Shown here piece after piece: positions 43,203 through 53,245 of a stretch of DNA of 64,000 nucleotides. The notes beneath the pieces were generated by a model. The model was not told the origin of the DNA. It searched no databases and was given only the letters and a program-made list of their open reading frames with translations. Position 1 is the first letter of the stretch; every line of letters starts with the position of its first letter. Source of the DNA: JBCCMQ01 sp039026235 (GTDB taxonomy: Bacteria > Pseudomonadota > Alphaproteobacteria > Rhodobacterales > Rhodobacteraceae); the NCBI GenBank assembly GCA_039026235.1, contig JBCCMQ010000015.1:1-64000 (forward strand), written 5' to 3'. The position numbers and the translations under genes are program-made.

Positions 43203-46130
43203 CTAGTCCGCTGCCGGTTCCGCAATCGGCGGCGTACCCGGTGTCAGACGATGCCGAAGCAAGGCCACCGGATGGGCGCGAAGCGTCAAGCGCGTGCTGA
43301 CATAGTCCTCTACGACATGTTCGCCGACCGTCATTTCCGGAAGCACGACGTTCGGCTCATCCGACCCCTCGCCATCTATGTCTCCGGCAAAAAGCGGCAG
43401 CGGTGCCGCGCCATTCACCGCCTTGGCCTGCCAAAGCGCCGTACGCCTTGGCAGATCAAGGCACGCAAAGGCATCTGCTTCAGCCAGAACCTGAAGAACG
43501 GCAGGGCCTACGCCTGCCCGGCGCCAGACCTCTTCCACATCACGGTATCCGTTGCCACGGGCCGCCGTAATCCACATGGCGTCTTCTTCGCGCATGCGCT
43601 TGATCTGACGAAAACCCAGGCGCAAGGCCAATCCACCCCGCCCGTCGGGCTCCATGACATTGTCCCAGTAACTGTCGTTGATCGACACCGGGCGCACGAC
43701 GACGCCATGCTCGCGCGCATCCCGTACGATCTGGGCCGGGGCATAAAATCCCATGGGCTGGGAATTCAGGAGCGAGCAGGCAAAGATCCCGGGATGGTGG
43801 CATTTGAGCCAGGACGAGGCATAGACCAAAAGCGCAAAGCTGGCGGCATGGGATTCCGGAAAGCCATAGCTGCCAAATCCTTCGATTTGTGAAAAGCACC
43901 GCTCTGCGAAATCATCATCATATCCGTTTTTCCGCATGCCTTTCAGAAACAGCGTGCGAAATTCCGATACGTTCCCGTGTTTCTTGAAGGTGGCGAGCGA
44001 ACGGCGCAGCCGGTCGGCCTGTTCCGGGGTAAATCCGGCGCCGACGATTGCGATCTGCATCGCCTGTTCCTGGAAAAGCGGAACCCCCAGCGTCTTGCCC
44101 AGAACCTCGCCCAGTGCGTCCGAGGGAAACTTGATATGTTCTTCTCCGTTCCGGCGCCGCAGATAGGGATGCACCATATCGCCCTGAATGGGTCCGGGCC
44201 GGATGATCGCGACCTCAATGACCAGATCGTAAAAGCAACGCGGGCGCATCCGCGGCAGGAAGTTCATCTGGGCCCGCGATTCAACCTGAAAGACCCCCAG
44301 TGAATCGGCCCTACAAAGCATGTCATAGACGGCCGGATCCTCGGGCGGCAGCGTGGCCAGCGTGTAATCGAGGTTCAGATGCTGGCGCAGCAGATCAAAG
44401 GATTTGCGGATACAGCTGAGCATGCCCAGCGCCAGAACATCCACCTTTAGTATGCCAAGGGTGTCGATATCATCCTTGTCCCAGGGGATGACCGTGCGCC
44501 CTTCCATGGTCGCATTCTCGACCGGGACCAATTCGTCAAGACGCCCTTCGGTCATGACAAAGCCGCCGACATGCTGGCTCAGGTGACGGGGAAAGCCATT
44601 AATCTCTTGGCAAAGCGCAAGGGTCTGCATCAGCCGCGCATCACATGGATCAAGGCCGATCTCGTGCAGGCGCTGCATCTCTAGCCCGGAAGATCCCCAG
44701 CCCCAGATTTGGCTGGAAAGGGCCGCCACGGTGTCCTCGGTCAGACCCATGGCGCGACCGACTTCGCGGATCGCACGCTTGCCGCGGTAATGGATGACCG
44801 TCGCACAGAGCCCGGCCCGGTGGCGGCCGTAGCGTTCATAGATGTGCTGGATCACTTCTTCTCGGCGCTCATGTTCGAAGTCGACATCAATGTCAGGGGG
44901 CTCGTCCCGCGCCTCGGAGACGAAACGTTCGAAAACCATGGTGCCGATTTCCGGACTGACCGAGGTCACGCCGAGGGCGAAGCATACCACCGAGTTGGCC
45001 GCTGAACCGCGCCCCTGGCAAAGAATGCCGCGGCTGCGGGCGAAGGCGACGACATCGTTGACTGTCAGGAAATAGGGCTCGTAGTTGAGCTTGGCGATCA
45101 GGGCCAGTTCATGTTCGAGCATGGCAGCAACCTTGTCCGGCACACCCGCCGGATAGCGCCATATGAGCCCTTCACGCGCCAGACGGGCCAGGCGGACCTT
45201 GGCCGTCTCTCCCTGGGAGATCTCGGACGGGTACTCATAGCGCAATTCATCCAGCGAAAACCGGCAGCGTTCGGCCACCGAAAGGCTTTGGGCCAGCGCA
45301 TCGGGATGATCGGCAAACAGAAGCCCCATATCGGAAGGTCCACGCAGGCGACGCTCGGCATTGGCCTGTGCCTGCCGGCCAAGATCATCCACCCGGCACC
45401 CAACCCGGATCGCCGTCAAAACGTCAGCCAGACGGCGGCGCGAGGCCCGGTGCATCATTGGCATGGCCGTGGCGAGCGGGGGAATTCCAAGCCGCTCCGC
45501 AAGCTGGGCGAGGCGTTGGAAGCGCGCTTTGTCCTGACCGTCATAGGCCGGCGTGAGCGCTAGGCTGACATGTCCGGCAAAGCGGCGCGCCAACCGCTGC
45601 GCCTGTGATATCCATTCGCCCGCGCCGCGGCCCGCCGGCCCAATCTTTGGTGGCGTATGAAGGATCAGCTCGGCCCCTTCACCCCACGCGAGAAGGTCCT
45701 CGAAATCGAGATCGCAGGACCCTTTCTCGGCCCGCAGCCGGCCCTTTGAGATCAGGCGACAAAGCCGGCCCCAGGCGCTGCGGTCCCGCGGCAGCCATGT
45801 GAGCGTGAAACCGTCACGGCAGCGGATCCGCGCCGCCGGCAAAAACCGCGGCACATGATCAACGGCCAGCGAAGGACCGGGGTCCAGCCCCGACGGGCAA
45901 GGCGGCCCAATCGGGCCGTCCAGGGCAACAGCCTCGGCCCGCAGCCGCACGGACCGCGCCACTTCACGCAGCGCCGCATGCGCGCGCACCAACCCCGCAA
46001 CGGAATTCTCATCGGCCACCGCCAAGGCATCGAGGCCCAGCAGGGCGGCCCGCTCGACATATTCCTCGGGGTGCGATGCACCGGTCAGGAACGTGAAGTT
46101 GGTTGTGACACTGAGTTCTGCGAATCCCAT
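43203..46130 (-). CDS. dnaE2: Error-prone DNA polymerase DnaE2
   Basis: C-family polymerase that performs damage-induced translesion synthesis with ImuB. The 975 residues include the N-terminal PHP domain (FAELSVTTNFTFLTGASHPEEYV), the catalytic PDIDVDFEHERREEVIQHIY, GRGSAANSVVCFALGVTSVSPE, and a C-terminal OB-fold region. The ATG at 46130 (MGFAEL) is preferred; a GTG at 46148 would lie inside the SOS box. It is convergent with the ArsR trio and about 6 kb from imuB. Confidence 0.95.
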   Translation of the reverse strand: MGFAELSVTTNFTFLTGASHPEEYVERAALLGLDALAVADENSVAGLVRAHAALREVARSVRLRAEAVALDGPIGPPCPSGLDPGPSLAVDHVPRFLPAARIRCRDGFTLTWLPRDRSAWGRLCRLISKGRLRAEKGSCDLDFEDLLAWGEGAELILHTPPKIGPAGRGAGEWISQAQRLARRFAGHVSLALTPAYDGQDKARFQRLAQLAERLGIPPLATAMPMMHRASRRRLADVLTAIRVGCRVDDLGRQAQANAERRLRGPSDMGLLFADHPDALAQSLSVAERCRFSLDELRYEYPSEISQGETAKVRLARLAREGLIWRYPAGVPDKVAAMLEHELALIAKLNYEPYFLTVNDVVAFARSRGILCQGRGSAANSVVCFALGVTSVSPEIGTMVFERFVSEARDEPPDIDVDFEHERREEVIQHIYERYGRHRAGLCATVIHYRGKRAIREVGRAMGLTEDTVAALSSQIWGWGSSGLEMQRLHEIGLDPCDARLMQTLALCQEINGFPRHLSQHVGGFVMTEGRLDELVPVENATMEGRTVIPWDKDDIDTLGILKVDVLALGMLSCIRKSFDLLRQHLNLDYTLATLPPEDPAVYDMLCRADSLGVFQVESRAQMNFLPRMRPRCFYDLVIEVAIIRPGPIQGDMVHPYLRRRNGEEHIKFPSDALGEVLGKTLGVPLFQEQAMQIAIVGAGFTPEQADRLRRSLATFKKHGNVSEFRTLFLKGMRKNGYDDDFAERCFSQIEGFGSYGFPESHAASFALLVYASSWLKCHHPGIFACSLLNSQPMGFYAPAQIVRDAREHGVVVRPVSINDSYWDNVMEPDGRGGLALRLGFRQIKRMREEDAMWITAARGNGYRDVEEVWRRAGVGPAVLQVLAEADAFACLDLPRRTALWQAKAVNGAAPLPLFAGDIDGEGSDEPNVVLPEMTVGEHVVEDYVSTRLTLRAHPVALLRHRLTPGTPPIAEPAAD

Positions 46131-46142
46131 GGGGCCTAGTAT

Positions 46143-46157
46143 ATTCACCTTTTGTTC
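46143..46157 (-). promoter_or_regulatory. SOS (LexA) box upstream of dnaE2
   Basis: Read on the gene strand this is GAAC-N7-GAAT (spacer AAAAGGT), one mismatch from GAAC-N7-GAAC. It aligns base for base with the imuB box over GAACA-AAGG-GAA. It lies 13 bases upstream of the dnaE2 ATG. Confidence 0.7.
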
Positions 46158-46229
46158 TCATTTGGAGTCGCTGGTCTTGCGCCCAGCGCCGTGGCACCGC
46201 AAGAAAGGCCCGTCAGGACAGGAGGCGAC

Positions 46230-46574
46230 ATGGCCGGATATCTCACAACCCATGTGCTGGATACGGCCCGGGGCTGCCCGGCACCAGGCATAGCCATCAC
46301 GCTTTACCGGCTTTCCGAAGACGCCCGCGTCAAAATTGCCGAGGCAGTCACCAATGCGGACGGCAGGACGGACGCGCCCATCCTGCCCCAAGACACCTTC
46401 AAGACCGGGGACTACGAACTGGTCTTCATGACCGGCGCCTATCTGCAAAGCCACGCCTTGCCCACGGATTTCCTGAGCACAATTCCAATCCGTTTCTCAA
46501 TGACCGAAGACGACCACTACCACGTGCCGCTTCTTCTATCGCCCTTTGGCTATTCCACCTATCGCGGCAGTTGA
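46230..46574 (+). CDS. uraH: 5-hydroxyisourate hydrolase (transthyretin-like)
   Basis: Hydrolyses 5-hydroxyisourate to OHCU in urate breakdown. At 114 residues it has the transthyretin-like fold with GYLTTHVLDTARGCPAPGI (His8), DDHYHVPLLLSPFGYSTYRGS and the diagnostic C-terminal YRGS. The ATG at 46230 follows GGAGG. It is paired with puuD 62 bases downstream, which makes its substrate. Confidence 0.94.
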   Translation: MAGYLTTHVLDTARGCPAPGIAITLYRLSEDARVKIAEAVTNADGRTDAPILPQDTFKTGDYELVFMTGAYLQSHALPTDFLSTIPIRFSMTEDDHYHVPLLLSPFGYSTYRGS

Positions 46575-46636
46575 CCACGCTTGAGCCTGCCGCAGTGCAG
46601 CGCTAGCCTGTTCGGAGTGCTGCGAGGAAACGGCCG

Positions 46637-47869
46637 ATGCACGAGTTTGCGATACTTTGGGATTGGCTGGGCTTCGCCTTACGCTGGCTGCACGTCATCA
46701 CGGCCATCGCCTGGATTGGGTCGTCGTTTTACTTCATCGCCCTTGATCTGGGCCTGAACCGCAATGTTCCCGGATCGGCGGACGGCGAGGAATGGCAGGT
46801 CCATGGCGGAGGTTTCTACCACGTTCAGAAGTACCTGGTCGCACCCGACGCGATGCCCGAACACCTGACGTGGTTCAAATGGGAAAGCTATTGGACCTGG
46901 ATATCCGGCGCGGCGCTTTTGGCTGTCGTCTACTGGGTCGGCGCAGAGCTATACCTCATCGATCCGGCGAAGGCCGATCTGACGGTCTGGCAGGCTGTCG
47001 CGATATCGGCCCTGTCTCTGGGCATCGGCTGGATCATCTATGACTTCCTTTGCAAGTCCGCCCTGGGCGACCGACCGACAACGCTCATGCTTTTGCTGTT
47101 CGCTATGCTTGTAGCCATGTCGTGGGGGTACAATCAGATCTTCACCGGCCGGGCCGCTCTGCTTCACCTTGGCGCGTTCACCGCCACGATCATGACGGCC
47201 AACGTCTTCTTCATCATCATGCCGAACCAGCGCATCGTCGTGGCAGACCTGAAAGCCGGGCGCACGCCGGATGCCAAATACGGCAAGATCGCCAAACTGC
47301 GCAGCACCCACAATAACTACCTGACGCTGCCTGTGATCTTCCTGATGCTGTCCAACCACTACCCGATGGCGTTTGCGACCCAGCACAGCTGGATCATCGC
47401 GGCGCTGGTGTTCCTGATGGGCGTCACGATCCGACACTATTTCAACACCATGCATGCCCGAAAGGGCAGGCCCAATTGGACCTGGGCTGCAACAACCATC
47501 ATTTTCATAGTGATTGCATGGCTCTCAAGCGTTCCGGGCGGCGAAACCTACGAAGAAGCGGAAGCGCGGGCGCTGAGCGACTATGAGACCCGCTTTGCCT
47601 CTGCCGAGGCCTTTCCCGAGGCGGAGTCGATTGTGCTGGGGCGGTGTTCCATGTGCCATGCGCGCGAACCGGTCTGGGCCGGTATGCGGCATGCTCCGAA
47701 AGGCGTGCACCTCGAGACCACCGCAGATATCGCCAAGAATGCCCGCGCCATTTATCTGCAGTCAGGCGCCAGCCACGCGATGCCGCCGGCCAACATCACC
47801 TATATGGAGCCGGCCGAACGGGCGTTGATTACCGCTTGGTACCGGTCCGCGCTGACCTCGGGCGACTAA
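46637..47869 (+). CDS. puuD: Urate hydroxylase PuuD with C-terminal cytochrome c
   Basis: Membrane-bound urate oxidase that passes electrons through a fused cytochrome c rather than to oxygen as uricase does. The first 300 residues hold about eight membrane spans (LRWLHVITAIAWIGSSFYFIALD at the N-terminus). The C-terminal domain has the heme motif CSMCH (about 337-341) and a possible Met ligand in SGASHAMPPANI. Length 410. No uricase, OHCU decarboxylase or allantoinase is in the window. Confidence 0.93.
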   Translation: MHEFAILWDWLGFALRWLHVITAIAWIGSSFYFIALDLGLNRNVPGSADGEEWQVHGGGFYHVQKYLVAPDAMPEHLTWFKWESYWTWISGAALLAVVYWVGAELYLIDPAKADLTVWQAVAISALSLGIGWIIYDFLCKSALGDRPTTLMLLLFAMLVAMSWGYNQIFTGRAALLHLGAFTATIMTANVFFIIMPNQRIVVADLKAGRTPDAKYGKIAKLRSTHNNYLTLPVIFLMLSNHYPMAFATQHSWIIAALVFLMGVTIRHYFNTMHARKGRPNWTWAATTIIFIVIAWLSSVPGGETYEEAEARALSDYETRFASAEAFPEAESIVLGRCSMCHAREPVWAGMRHAPKGVHLETTADIAKNARAIYLQSGASHAMPPANITYMEPAERALITAWYRSALTSGD

Positions 47870-47887
47870 GTGTCCTGAGCAAGGGAA

Positions 47888-47909
47888 GGGCCGGCGAAAC
47901 CGCCGGCCC
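47888..47909. terminator. Bidirectional terminator between puuD and the RTX gene
   Basis: A perfect 8-bp stem, GGGCCGGC paired with GCCGGCCC, closes a 6-base loop. ATTTG follows on the plus strand and TTCCCTT on the minus strand, so it can serve both convergent genes. Confidence 0.7.
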
Positions 47910-47941
47910 ATTTGCCAAATGACTGTCGCTGCGAGGATACG

Positions 47942-50900
47942 TTAGGCGATCTGAAAATCGTCAACGGCCAGCGCAGTTCCACTGCCCAGAAGGGCCAGCA
48001 GTTCCGGACCGCTGCCGCCAGCGCCATCCGCGTCAAAGGTCAGACGTCCGCTTGCGATATCGTAGCCCAGGATATCGTCTCCACCGGCCAGACCGGTCAG
48101 TGCGAACGCGGCACTGAGGCCAAGCGAGGCGGCATTCAACTCGATCATGTCTTCGCCGGAATTGAAGTCCAGGATTATGTCGCTGTTGGTATACCCGGTA
48201 TGGGCCAGAACAAACGTGTCCGCATCGCTTCCACCACGCAGGCTGTCGCGACCAAGTCCACCATCAAGCCTGTCGCTGCCGGTGCCGCCGGAAACAATGT
48301 CGTTTCCGGTGCCACCGTACAATTCGTCATCGCCTTCGCGACCTACCAGGATGTCGTTGCCGCCATCGCCGTGCAGGATATCGTTGCCGAGACCACCAAT
48401 TACCTGATCGCCGCCACTGCCTCCATACGCAATGTCATTGCCCGCGCCTCCAAGCACCATGTCGCGGCCGGTTCCGCCATGCATTTCATCATCACCGTCG
48501 CGGCCCGCAACAACGTCATTGCCATCATCGCCGTGCATGACATCACTGCCAAGACCGCCGATCATGCGGTCGGAACCACCGCCGCCATGCATCGTGTCGT
48601 TGCCTTCGCCGCCGACCATGACATCATGGCCGATCCCGCCGTGCATTTCATCGTCGCCTTCACGACCGCCAATCAGGTCGTTGCCGGCACCGCCGTAAAG
48701 CACATCGCCTTCAGTTCCGCCATTCATACGGTCAGCACCACCGCCGCCGTACATGGTGTCGCTGCCGGCACCTCCCAGCATTACATCGTGACCAATACCC
48801 CCGTGCATTTCGTCGTTGCCGGCAAGCCCAGCCATTCGATCGTTGCCGCCGTAGCCCATCATATTGTCTACGCCATCCGAGCCGGTCATGGCATTCGAAG
48901 CACCGTTGCCGGTATGTGTCACGGGGCTATCCTCCGGAGGCGCCGAAGGCCCATCGTCGAGCGGCGCATCGGGGGCATCGGGGCCTTCGGGCCCCTCCGG
49001 AGAATCGGGTGTATCGGGCGTATCAGGTGTATCGGGCGCGTCCGGAACATCTGGCGCGTCCGGAGCATCCGGCGTATCGCCCTCGCTGAAGAGCGCATTC
49101 AGCGCTTCCGCGTCGTTGTCGGCATCGGCAAGGATGGCGGCCTCCACCGGTTCGATCTTCCTGTCGAGGACGGCCAGTGCGGCCACGGTTCCCGAAAAGA
49201 AGTCGCGCAACCTGTCGTCATCCTGAACGCGTTGCCGTGTCGATGCGCCCAGAACAGTATTCTCGGCATTGCCCAGCATACCATCCGCAAAGCCGTCTTC
49301 CAGATCGACGAGCGCGCCATCGACATAAAGCAACAACTCATCCTCATCGAAGGCGAAGGCCACGTTATAGGTCTGCCCGGCGACGATTTTCTCATCGTCG
49401 AAGCGCAGATAGCGGCTTTCGGTTTCGCTCTGAAAGCGGACTTTGAGATAGCCCTGCGCATTCAGATAGATTGTCAGGTGTCCACCGTCCTCGTATCCGG
49501 AATGATCCTTAGACAGCAGCACCTGCTCAGACCCGTTGCCCGGGTTATCAGCGGTAAAGTTAAAGGCCCAGGTCCCCGACTGTCGGGCGAGTGACGCTTC
49601 GTGGTCGATACTAACCGAGTTCGTGCCATCGTAGGTGCCACCGGCGAAATTCATTAGAACGGTCGGAGGTCCATCCAAGCCGTCGACGGCGCTGGCGAAC
49701 TCAACCTGATCTTTCCATGGATTGAGCGAATACTTGAACGGGTCGCTTCCCACCGGATCGCCTTCGATATCTCGGGTGTCGTACCCGTAGATACCGGTCT
49801 CACCAGTAGCGGCGGCCCAGCTCTCACCGGTCGGCGCCACAGCCTCCTGCAGTTGGTCTATGGTGTCGACGATCCCGTAGTGCGCGCCCGGATCGATGAT
49901 GACGTCGTCCTCGGTCACTTGGTCTCCAAAGACCACGACCAGACCAACCAGGTCCTCGTCATGGGCGCCGCCATTGCCCTGTTGCGAGTAGGCGGTGATC
50001 ACTGAAACCGCATCATCGATGACACCGTCGCCATCGGTGTCCACGGTTCGGTAGTCGACACTGACCTGGGTCGTATGGCCGATGACCGAAATTGTGTCCT
50101 CGCCAGCCACATAGTCGGCAATGATGTCAATCCCAAAGGCATCGACCCAGTGATCGTGCAGGCGGTCGTTTTCACCGGCCACGCCGTGCCAGTGGATCAT
50201 GCGGCCGTCACCCATCAGGTTATCGACCAGCTTGTCGGCCTTGCCGTTGATCAGCGCTTCGATCTTGAAGTGGTCTTTGCCTTCTCCGCCAACCAGAATG
50301 TCGTCGCCGACCAAGGGTTGGTCGATCCAGTCGATCAGCTTCAGATATGTATTGTCGACCGAAGGGTCCGGAAATTCGCGCGACGGATCGTCAAGAACCA
50401 GCTGTCCGATCCGCTGTTCGCCCACGTCTGATCGCGACACCAGCGTATCGTCGCCCTTGCCACCTTCCAAAAGGTCGGACCCCCGCCCGCCGTCAAGCAC
50501 ATCGTTGCCGCCACCGCCGCGCAGATGGTCGTTGCCGTAACCTCCGTGGATTGTGTCGTTGCCGCCGCCGCCCTCCAGAACATCATCGCCGGCCTCCCCG
50601 TAGATCTTGTCGTGTCCGGCACCACCCGAGAAGGTATCATCGCCGGCCATCATTTCAGTGCGCGAAGACGGGTTTGTCAGGGCGGCGCCCGGCCCTTCGT
50701 CAATCAGTTTCTGGATCTCTGTCTGGCTCAGAGCATCCTCCTTTGTGTAGCCGCCCCAAATCCCAAGATCCGAGAGAGCTCCTTCAAAGGCGTGCAGCAG
50801 GTCTTCATCATCGGTCGCAAATTCCTGGGCGGTCTCGTTCACCTCTGTGCGCGACTGGTCCGCGCCAAGAACCCAAGGCTCTTTGTTCTGAAGCAGAAAT

Positions 50901-53227
50901 GCCTGCTTGAAGACATTGGGGGAAGAAACGTCGCCCTCGACCGGCATCCATTGATTGGGGCCCAGGGCGTTGCCGTCGACGTAGACCTTTACGCCGTCCG
51001 AGGTGAACGACACCGCGACATGGGACCAGTTGCCTTCCGTCAGCACGGCGTTCTTGGTTTCCCAGCTTTTGTTGGAACCACCGTCGCCCGGGGCCATCCT
51101 GAGGAACAGGCCGCCGTCTTCATTGTGACCGAGGCGGAAATGGCCACCATCGCCGCTGTTCTTCTGGTCCTTTGAAAGGAAGATCGAAAAGTCATCAAGA
51201 TCTTCAGGCTTCACCCAAAGCGCAATCGTGCCCTGGGTCACCTCAAAGGCGGCGTCATGGGCCAAATAGGCAAATTCGTCTTCGCCGTTGAAGGAAAGTG
51301 CGCCCGCGGGATCGCCGCCCGGCCCGGCCGCGGCACCGTCGGTACGCAAGAGCGCCTGATTTTCATAAAGCGTATATGCGGTGATCGCGCCGCCACCACG
51401 TGCGTCATCAAAGCCACCGTCGGTCCCCGATGACAGCGACCAATAGCCCAAAGCACCGGGCAACCCGGACGGATCTGCCGCTTCGGTCGGCCGGATGACG
51501 TTGGCATTTGCGTTTCCGTTCTTGGTCTGCCCGGCAACATCCACCATGGCCAGCTGCTCAAACGGGTCGCGTGTCAGTTCCGTGTCGTCGGCGGGCGTGG
51601 GACTTCCCAGCATCGACAGCTCAAAATTCGGATTGTCGATGTAATCCGCCGGATTGCCGGTGATCGCACCCATCTCTCCGTTGGGACCACGGGTGTCATA
51701 GCCGTAGACCATCTCGCCCGACACATTGGTGATCTTTGTTTCGCCTGCCGGGAACAAGGCCTCGGCCACCTCGTCATAGGTGTCGACAATGCCGTAGGTG
51801 ACCATGTTGTCCGTCACGATGTCTTCGGCTTCAACCAAATCACCCACCACGATAACCTGACCGATCAGATCGCGGTCGTGCGCGCCACCGCCGCCATGCT
51901 GCACCGAGATCACGTTGATGATGCTTTCCAGCGCATCATCCCCAATGACATCCTTGTGCTCGACAAAAACGTTAGCCGTATGGCCAATGACCGCGATGTG
52001 GTCTTCTTCGGCGTTGTAGTCAGCGATCAGTTCGATGCCGAAACTGTCGACCCAATGGTCGTGAAGCTGGTCGTTTTCGCCCGCGACGCCAGCCCAGTTG
52101 ATTGTGCCGTCCTGGCGTACGTGCTTTTCGATAATGTCCAATTTGGCGTTGAGTTGCGGGGCGATCAGGAAGGTATCACTGCCTTCGCCGCCAATCATGA
52201 TATCGTCGCCGATCAGCGGCTGATCCTCATAACCGATGAGCTTCTGGCGAACCTCGTCAACTTCGGGATCGGGATAGGCGCGGGTCAGCTGATCGATGGC
52301 AATCTGACCGATCCGCTGTTCGGCAGCGTCCGAACGGCCGATCAGAATGTCGTCACCCTTGCCGCCGATCAGAACGTCCGAGCCGCGGCCCCCATCCAGT
52401 ATATCATTGCCGTCGCCGCCATTCAGAATGTCGTGGCCATAGCCGCCATGGATCTCATCGGCACCGTCACCGCCGTTCACCGTATCATCGCCGCCGGCCG
52501 CGTTAATGACATCGGCATTTGGCGTGCCATTCAAGGTCTCGGGAATGTCGAGGCTTTCATCGCCCAAGAAATACGACGGGTGGTAGTCGGCGACAGGGAC
52601 CAGCGGAACGTTGGACGGTGGGTTCTGAAAGTCTGCAACGGATTGATAAAGAGCGCTTTCATCGACGGGAAGACCATCGATCATAAGCATGAGCGACATC
52701 GATCCACTTGCATCGAAGTAGGACAGGTCGATCTGGTAGAGCCCACCCTCAAACTCAGCGGTTTTGGCGGTGCTTTCTGCTGGCCGCTTACCCTGGAAAT
52801 CTGAGTAGGGAACACCGCCGATATTTAGCTCAAACCCGTCGTCCGAGACCACTTCGATCTGGTGAACGCCAGGCGGAATGTAGATATACCCGTTCAGGAT
52901 AAGCCCCGACGGACCCATTTCGTAAGCGTCTCCGTCACCGACAATTGACGCGGCATCCTCGCCTAGGAACTCGGCGACAGTCGTGGAGCTTTTCTTTCCG
53001 CCGTAGGACATCTGGGTGGCGGTGAACAAGAGTTCCGGATCGCCCGATGACGCCAGCGCTTCCAGATCGTCAATATCGTGTATGGCCGTGCCGGGCGCAT
53101 AGACCTTTCCGGCCAGACCGGTTCCCCTTGATGGAACACCTGAGACCGAAGCGGTGCCAACCGCAGGGGTCATGCCGTCGGGCGTTTCAATTTCACCTGC
53201 TTCGTAGAAAACTGAACCGTCTGCCAT
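47942..53227 (-). CDS. Giant RTX calcium-binding protein with PA14-like and LamG-like domains (type I secretion substrate)
   Basis: 1761 residues, rich in Asp and Gly, no N-terminal signal. An N-terminal PA14-like region (about 40-205) is followed by two copies of one long module (about 230-510 and 865-1155), each having RTX nonapeptides (GGxGxD), an EQRIGQ segment, a QPLxGDDI strand and an HDHWVDxFGI-IADY block ending in GYDTR. Each is followed by a LamG-like domain (about 640-835, 1190-1365). A Pro/Asp linker (1383-1427) leads to a long RTX array (1445-1665) and a C-terminal domain typical of T1SS substrates. The ATG at 53227 has a GGGGAGG site. No T1SS genes are in the window. Adhesin or surface protein is inference. 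Confidence 0.9.
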   Translation of the reverse strand: MADGSVFYEAGEIETPDGMTPAVGTASVSGVPSRGTGLAGKVYAPGTAIHDIDDLEALASSGDPELLFTATQMSYGGKKSSTTVAEFLGEDAASIVGDGDAYEMGPSGLILNGYIYIPPGVHQIEVVSDDGFELNIGGVPYSDFQGKRPAESTAKTAEFEGGLYQIDLSYFDASGSMSLMLMIDGLPVDESALYQSVADFQNPPSNVPLVPVADYHPSYFLGDESLDIPETLNGTPNADVINAAGGDDTVNGGDGADEIHGGYGHDILNGGDGNDILDGGRGSDVLIGGKGDDILIGRSDAAEQRIGQIAIDQLTRAYPDPEVDEVRQKLIGYEDQPLIGDDIMIGGEGSDTFLIAPQLNAKLDIIEKHVRQDGTINWAGVAGENDQLHDHWVDSFGIELIADYNAEEDHIAVIGHTANVFVEHKDVIGDDALESIINVISVQHGGGGAHDRDLIGQVIVVGDLVEAEDIVTDNMVTYGIVDTYDEVAEALFPAGETKITNVSGEMVYGYDTRGPNGEMGAITGNPADYIDNPNFELSMLGSPTPADDTELTRDPFEQLAMVDVAGQTKNGNANANVIRPTEAADPSGLPGALGYWSLSSGTDGGFDDARGGGAITAYTLYENQALLRTDGAAAGPGGDPAGALSFNGEDEFAYLAHDAAFEVTQGTIALWVKPEDLDDFSIFLSKDQKNSGDGGHFRLGHNEDGGLFLRMAPGDGGSNKSWETKNAVLTEGNWSHVAVSFTSDGVKVYVDGNALGPNQWMPVEGDVSSPNVFKQAFLLQNKEPWVLGADQSRTEVNETAQEFATDDEDLLHAFEGALSDLGIWGGYTKEDALSQTEIQKLIDEGPGAALTNPSSRTEMMAGDDTFSGGAGHDKIYGEAGDDVLEGGGGNDTIHGGYGNDHLRGGGGNDVLDGGRGSDLLEGGKGDDTLVSRSDVGEQRIGQLVLDDPSREFPDPSVDNTYLKLIDWIDQPLVGDDILVGGEGKDHFKIEALINGKADKLVDNLMGDGRMIHWHGVAGENDRLHDHWVDAFGIDIIADYVAGEDTISVIGHTTQVSVDYRTVDTDGDGVIDDAVSVITAYSQQGNGGAHDEDLVGLVVVFGDQVTEDDVIIDPGAHYGIVDTIDQLQEAVAPTGESWAAATGETGIYGYDTRDIEGDPVGSDPFKYSLNPWKDQVEFASAVDGLDGPPTVLMNFAGGTYDGTNSVSIDHEASLARQSGTWAFNFTADNPGNGSEQVLLSKDHSGYEDGGHLTIYLNAQGYLKVRFQSETESRYLRFDDEKIVAGQTYNVAFAFDEDELLLYVDGALVDLEDGFADGMLGNAENTVLGASTRQRVQDDDRLRDFFSGTVAALAVLDRKIEPVEAAILADADNDAEALNALFSEGDTPDAPDAPDVPDAPDTPDTPDTPDSPEGPEGPDAPDAPLDDGPSAPPEDSPVTHTGNGASNAMTGSDGVDNMMGYGGNDRMAGLAGNDEMHGGIGHDVMLGGAGSDTMYGGGGADRMNGGTEGDVLYGGAGNDLIGGREGDDEMHGGIGHDVMVGGEGNDTMHGGGGSDRMIGGLGSDVMHGDDGNDVVAGRDGDDEMHGGTGRDMVLGGAGNDIAYGGSGGDQVIGGLGNDILHGDGGNDILVGREGDDELYGGTGNDIVSGGTGSDRLDGGLGRDSLRGGSDADTFVLAHTGYTNSDIILDFNSGEDMIELNAASLGLSAAFALTGLAGGDDILGYDIASGRLTFDADGAGGSGPELLALLGSGTALAVDDFQIA

Positions 53228-53245
53228 CGACAAACCTCCCCTGCT

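Noticed and set aside
47942..48900. Tandem DNA repeats that might suggest a CRISPR array
   Set aside because: The period (27 bases, or 9 codons) and coding phase match RTX nonapeptides; there are no unique spacers between identical repeats.
47912..49594. 560-residue rightward open frame over the RTX array
   Set aside because: It is antisense to the repeats, made of alternating Ala, Val, Ile and His from the complement of GGxGxD codons, and has no ribosome binding site or family.
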